DNA of 7,675 bases. It comes from Enterobacteriaceae bacterium UBA3516 (lineage in GTDB: Bacteria; Pseudomonadota; Gammaproteobacteria; Enterobacterales; Enterobacteriaceae). This document shows positions 5,850 through 7,675 of the stretch, in pieces. Every line of letters begins with the position of its first letter. Position 1 is the first letter of the stretch. A model generated the notes under the pieces. It did no database searches. It worked only from the letters and a program-made list of their open reading frames with translations, and was not told the DNA's origin. The translations under genes were made by a program, and so were the position numbers. The stretch covers positions 11,140 to 18,814 of the forward strand of contig DFPL01000209.1 in assembly GCA_002377245.1 (NCBI GenBank), given 5' to 3'.

Positions 5850-7217
5850 ATGTTTACACAAAACCTTTTACAGTTTGTTGTCGATGTAATGAAAGTGCCA
5901 TCCATCCTGGTCGGGTTGGTGGCATTGTTTGGACTTGTTGCTCAAAAAAAATCGTTACCTGATATTATCAAGGGCACGGTAAAAACTATACTTGGCTTTC
6001 TTGTGTTATCGGGTGGTGCCACAGTATTGGTAGGGTCTCTTTCACCGTTGGGCGATATTTTTAAACAGGCGTTTGATGTTCAAGGGATCATCCCTAACAA
6101 TGAGGCGATGGTGTCAATTGCTTTGGCAAAATATGGCGCACCCACCACACTAATTATGGCTTTTGGTATGGTTGCGAATATCATCGTGGCGCGATTCACT
6201 CGCCTCAAATATATCTACCTCTCAGGGCATGTGACATTCTATATGGCCTGTATGGTCGCCATTATTCTCTCAGTTGCAGGGTTTGAAGGTGTGCAGCTCA
6301 TCTACACCGGTTCGCTGACTCTAGGTATATTAATGGCTTTTTTCCCGGCGATTGCGCAACCTTATATGCGTAAAATCATTGGTAATGATCAGGTCGCCCT
6401 GGCGCATACAGGAACGGTTGGCTACGTTCTTTCCGGCTGGATTGGATCTTTAGTGGGTAAAGGATCAAAATCAACCGAAGAAATGAACATGCCAAAAAAC
6501 CTGAGTTTTTTGCGCGACAGTACAATTTCTATCTCGCTCACAATGATGATTATTTACCTTGTTTTATCGATATCAGCGGGTAAAGAATATGTAGAGGCTA
6601 ATTTCAGCCACGGACAAAATTACCTGGTATACTCGTTCATTCAGGCCATTACATTTGCGGCGGGAGTATTTATAATACTACAAGGTGTACGTTTGATCCT
6701 TGCTGAAATCGTGCCTGCATTCACAGGTTTCTCTGAAAGGCTGGTACCGAATGCAAGACCTGCGCTAGATTGTCCAATTGTGTTCCCGTATGCACCTAAT
6801 GCTGTTCTTGTCGGGTTTATTTCAAGTTTTATCGGTGGACTAGTAGGGCTTTTCATTTTAGGCCAACTTCACTGGGTTTTAATTCTGCCGGGGGTCGTGC
6901 CACATTTCTTCTGCGGTGCAACTGCTGGCGTATTCGGAAATGCGACAGGAGGTAAACGCGGAGCGATTCTGGGAGCTTTTGCTCACGGTATATTAATTAC
7001 TTTCCTGCCAGTGGCACTGTTACCTGTACTAGGTGCAATTGGTTTAACCAATACCACTTTCTCTGATACAGACTTTGGCGTTGCAGGTATTATCCTTGGT
7101 AATATGGCTCGATTTATGACCCCGGGCATCATTACTGCAGTTATTACTGGCATTTTCGCGTTGATGGTCATCTATAATATTACGGCCAAACAGAAAGTCA
7201 TTATTGAAGAACAATAA
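5850..7217 (+). CDS. PTS EIIC permease, UlaA/SgaT family (455 aa)
   Basis: This inner-membrane channel subunit translocates the substrate for phosphorylation by EIIB. It is hydrophobic throughout, with roughly eleven likely membrane segments (for example about 14-31, 44-63, 98-115, 128-145, 150-170, 226-243, 262-283, 318-338, 342-361, 373-397, 426-443). Family landmarks shared with E. coli UlaA (465 aa) include the IIKGTVKTILGF stretch (39-50), LSGH (124-127), QGVRLILAE (278-286), ALDC (305-308) and APNAV (315-319). By an alignment made from memory, ascorbate-contacting residues of UlaA are partly retained (His135 as His127, Asp314 as Asp307) and partly changed (Gln139 to Tyr131, His194 to Val190, Gln195 to Gly191). 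The substrate is therefore probably not ascorbate. GAGG (5841-5844) lies 5 nt before the ATG. It is the last gene of the operon. Family assignment is firm; substrate is unknown. Confidence 0.95.
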   Translation: MFTQNLLQFVVDVMKVPSILVGLVALFGLVAQKKSLPDIIKGTVKTILGFLVLSGGATVLVGSLSPLGDIFKQAFDVQGIIPNNEAMVSIALAKYGAPTTLIMAFGMVANIIVARFTRLKYIYLSGHVTFYMACMVAIILSVAGFEGVQLIYTGSLTLGILMAFFPAIAQPYMRKIIGNDQVALAHTGTVGYVLSGWIGSLVGKGSKSTEEMNMPKNLSFLRDSTISISLTMMIIYLVLSISAGKEYVEANFSHGQNYLVYSFIQAITFAAGVFIILQGVRLILAEIVPAFTGFSERLVPNARPALDCPIVFPYAPNAVLVGFISSFIGGLVGLFILGQLHWVLILPGVVPHFFCGATAGVFGNATGGKRGAILGAFAHGILITFLPVALLPVLGAIGLTNTTFSDTDFGVAGIILGNMARFMTPGIITAVITGIFALMVIYNITAKQKVIIEEQ

Positions 7218-7239
7218 GTATCTTACTTTATTATAGCCT

Positions 7240-7270
7240 AAGCCTTCTTTGCTCATGCAATGAGGGCTTT
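7240..7270 (+). terminator. Weak candidate terminator of the operon
   Basis: CTCAT (7252-7256) pairs with ATGAG (7260-7264) around GCA, and outer AAGCC (7240-7244) pairs with GGCTT (7265-7269) across a 7-nt one-sided bulge; only TTT then C follows. It lies 22 nt after the EIIC stop codon, a sensible place, but the bulge and short T-tract make it weak. Confidence 0.35.
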
Positions 7271-7645
7271 CATAAATCCTCCAATACCCAACAACAACTG
7301 TTGACTTTATCCGCAATACTAAACAGTCAATATCCATTCATTATAAAATGTATTTCTCATCGGCACAGATAAGAGCAATAAATAGATTTTTATTCACATA
7401 AAGGCTGCACCTGGAAGGATACTTTACTTATCCGATAACACCAAAAGATGCATATTGAAGGCAGCGGTTAATATAAAGCTGTACGCTGACGCCCAGGATT
7501 ATTAATTTCTGCGTTCACAACATCAGGAACCCATTTAACCGAGCATGAGTGCGAAATTGATGCGTTCTTTAACGATGATGTCCCAAACATGTCCCACGAA
7601 GAAAACATGGAGATGAAGATAAACGGGTAACGGCTTGAGTTGAAA
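7271..7645. other. A+T-rich stretch before the tRNA, no intact gene; possible coding remnant at 7490-7630
   Basis: I see no complete gene in this interval. From 7490 to the TAA at 7628-7630 there is a plus-strand open frame of 46 sense codons with no suitable start codon near its beginning. Its last part (LTEHECEIDAFFNDD to MEMKING) is acidic and looks protein-like, so it may be the tail of a decayed gene. I do not recognise the family. In another phase an ATG at 7544 opens only 23 codons. Small inverted repeats (for example TTGACT near 7303 with AGTCAA near 7325) have no clear role. Non-coding, scarred DNA next to a tRNA is common at island edges. Confidence 0.4.
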
Positions 7646-7675
7646 TGGTACGCCCTACAGGGTTCGAACCTGTGA
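7646..7675 (-). tRNA. 3' end of a tRNA (or tRNA-derived attachment site), truncated by the window
   Basis: Read on the minus strand, the last 30 bases give a T-stem ACAGG/CCTGT (7669-7673 with 7657-7661) around the seven-base loop TTCGAAC. Then come the acceptor strand AGGGCGT (7650-7656), discriminator A (7649) and encoded CCA (7646-7648). All lengths are exactly those of a tRNA 3' half; the rest would lie beyond the right edge. The acceptor resembles enteric argU-type tRNA-Arg(UCU), whose 5' strand GCGCCCT would pair with one G-U, but the anticodon is not visible and the isotype is a guess. Because integrases use tRNA 3' ends, this could instead be a duplicated att fragment without the 5' part. 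Confidence 0.8.

Noticed and set aside
7044..7337. 97-codon minus-strand ORF over the EIIC 3' end and downstream
   Set aside because: Most of it is antisense to EIIC, and the remainder has no recognisable protein features or good start signals.
1..7675. CRISPR array, toxin-antitoxin pair, transposase, integrase or defence system
   Set aside because: No regularly spaced repeats, recognisable transposase or integrase motifs, or defence-type genes are visible in either strand of this window.

Overview
The window looks like an accessory stretch of an enterobacterial chromosome (Enterobacter/Klebsiella/Salmonella type, inferred from gene families, codon use and a tRNA resembling an enteric arginine tRNA). 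It holds a carbohydrate-uptake operon between unrelated flanks.

Left (about 1-1260): the G+C-rich 3' end of an autotransporter gene. What remains is a proline/glycine/asparagine-rich linker and a complete outer-membrane beta-barrel ending in phenylalanine, followed by an intrinsic terminator. Next (1245-1827) comes an A+T-richer gap with two overlapping small minus-strand reading frames in different phases, and several hairpins including an 18-bp-arm inverted repeat.

Centre (1828-7217): a regulator and a four-gene operon that diverge from a 444-bp control region. On the minus strand is a GntR-family repressor-type protein of the HutC/UTRA subgroup. On the plus strand are a full-length transketolase and the three separate subunits EIIA, EIIB and EIIC of an ascorbate (Ula/Sga)-type phosphotransferase system. 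The PTS would import and phosphorylate a sugar or sugar acid, with phosphate passing from His68 of EIIA to Cys7 of EIIB. Transketolase would feed the product into the pentose phosphate pathway. The regulator presumably responds to the phosphorylated substrate. No ascorbate lactonase, decarboxylase or epimerase is present, and EIIC lacks several residues that contact ascorbate in E. coli UlaA, so I infer a substrate other than ascorbate. The control region carries a GTnTAnAC operator-like site over a plausible -10 box, a near-perfect palindrome and a set of direct repeats.

Right (7218-7675): a mostly non-coding, A+T-rich stretch with at best a gene remnant, then the 3' end of a minus-strand tRNA (or a tRNA-derived attachment-site copy) running off the window. 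A tRNA 3' end facing an A+T-rich metabolic cassette suggests the edge of a genomic island. No integrase, insertion sequence, CRISPR array or defence system is visible.
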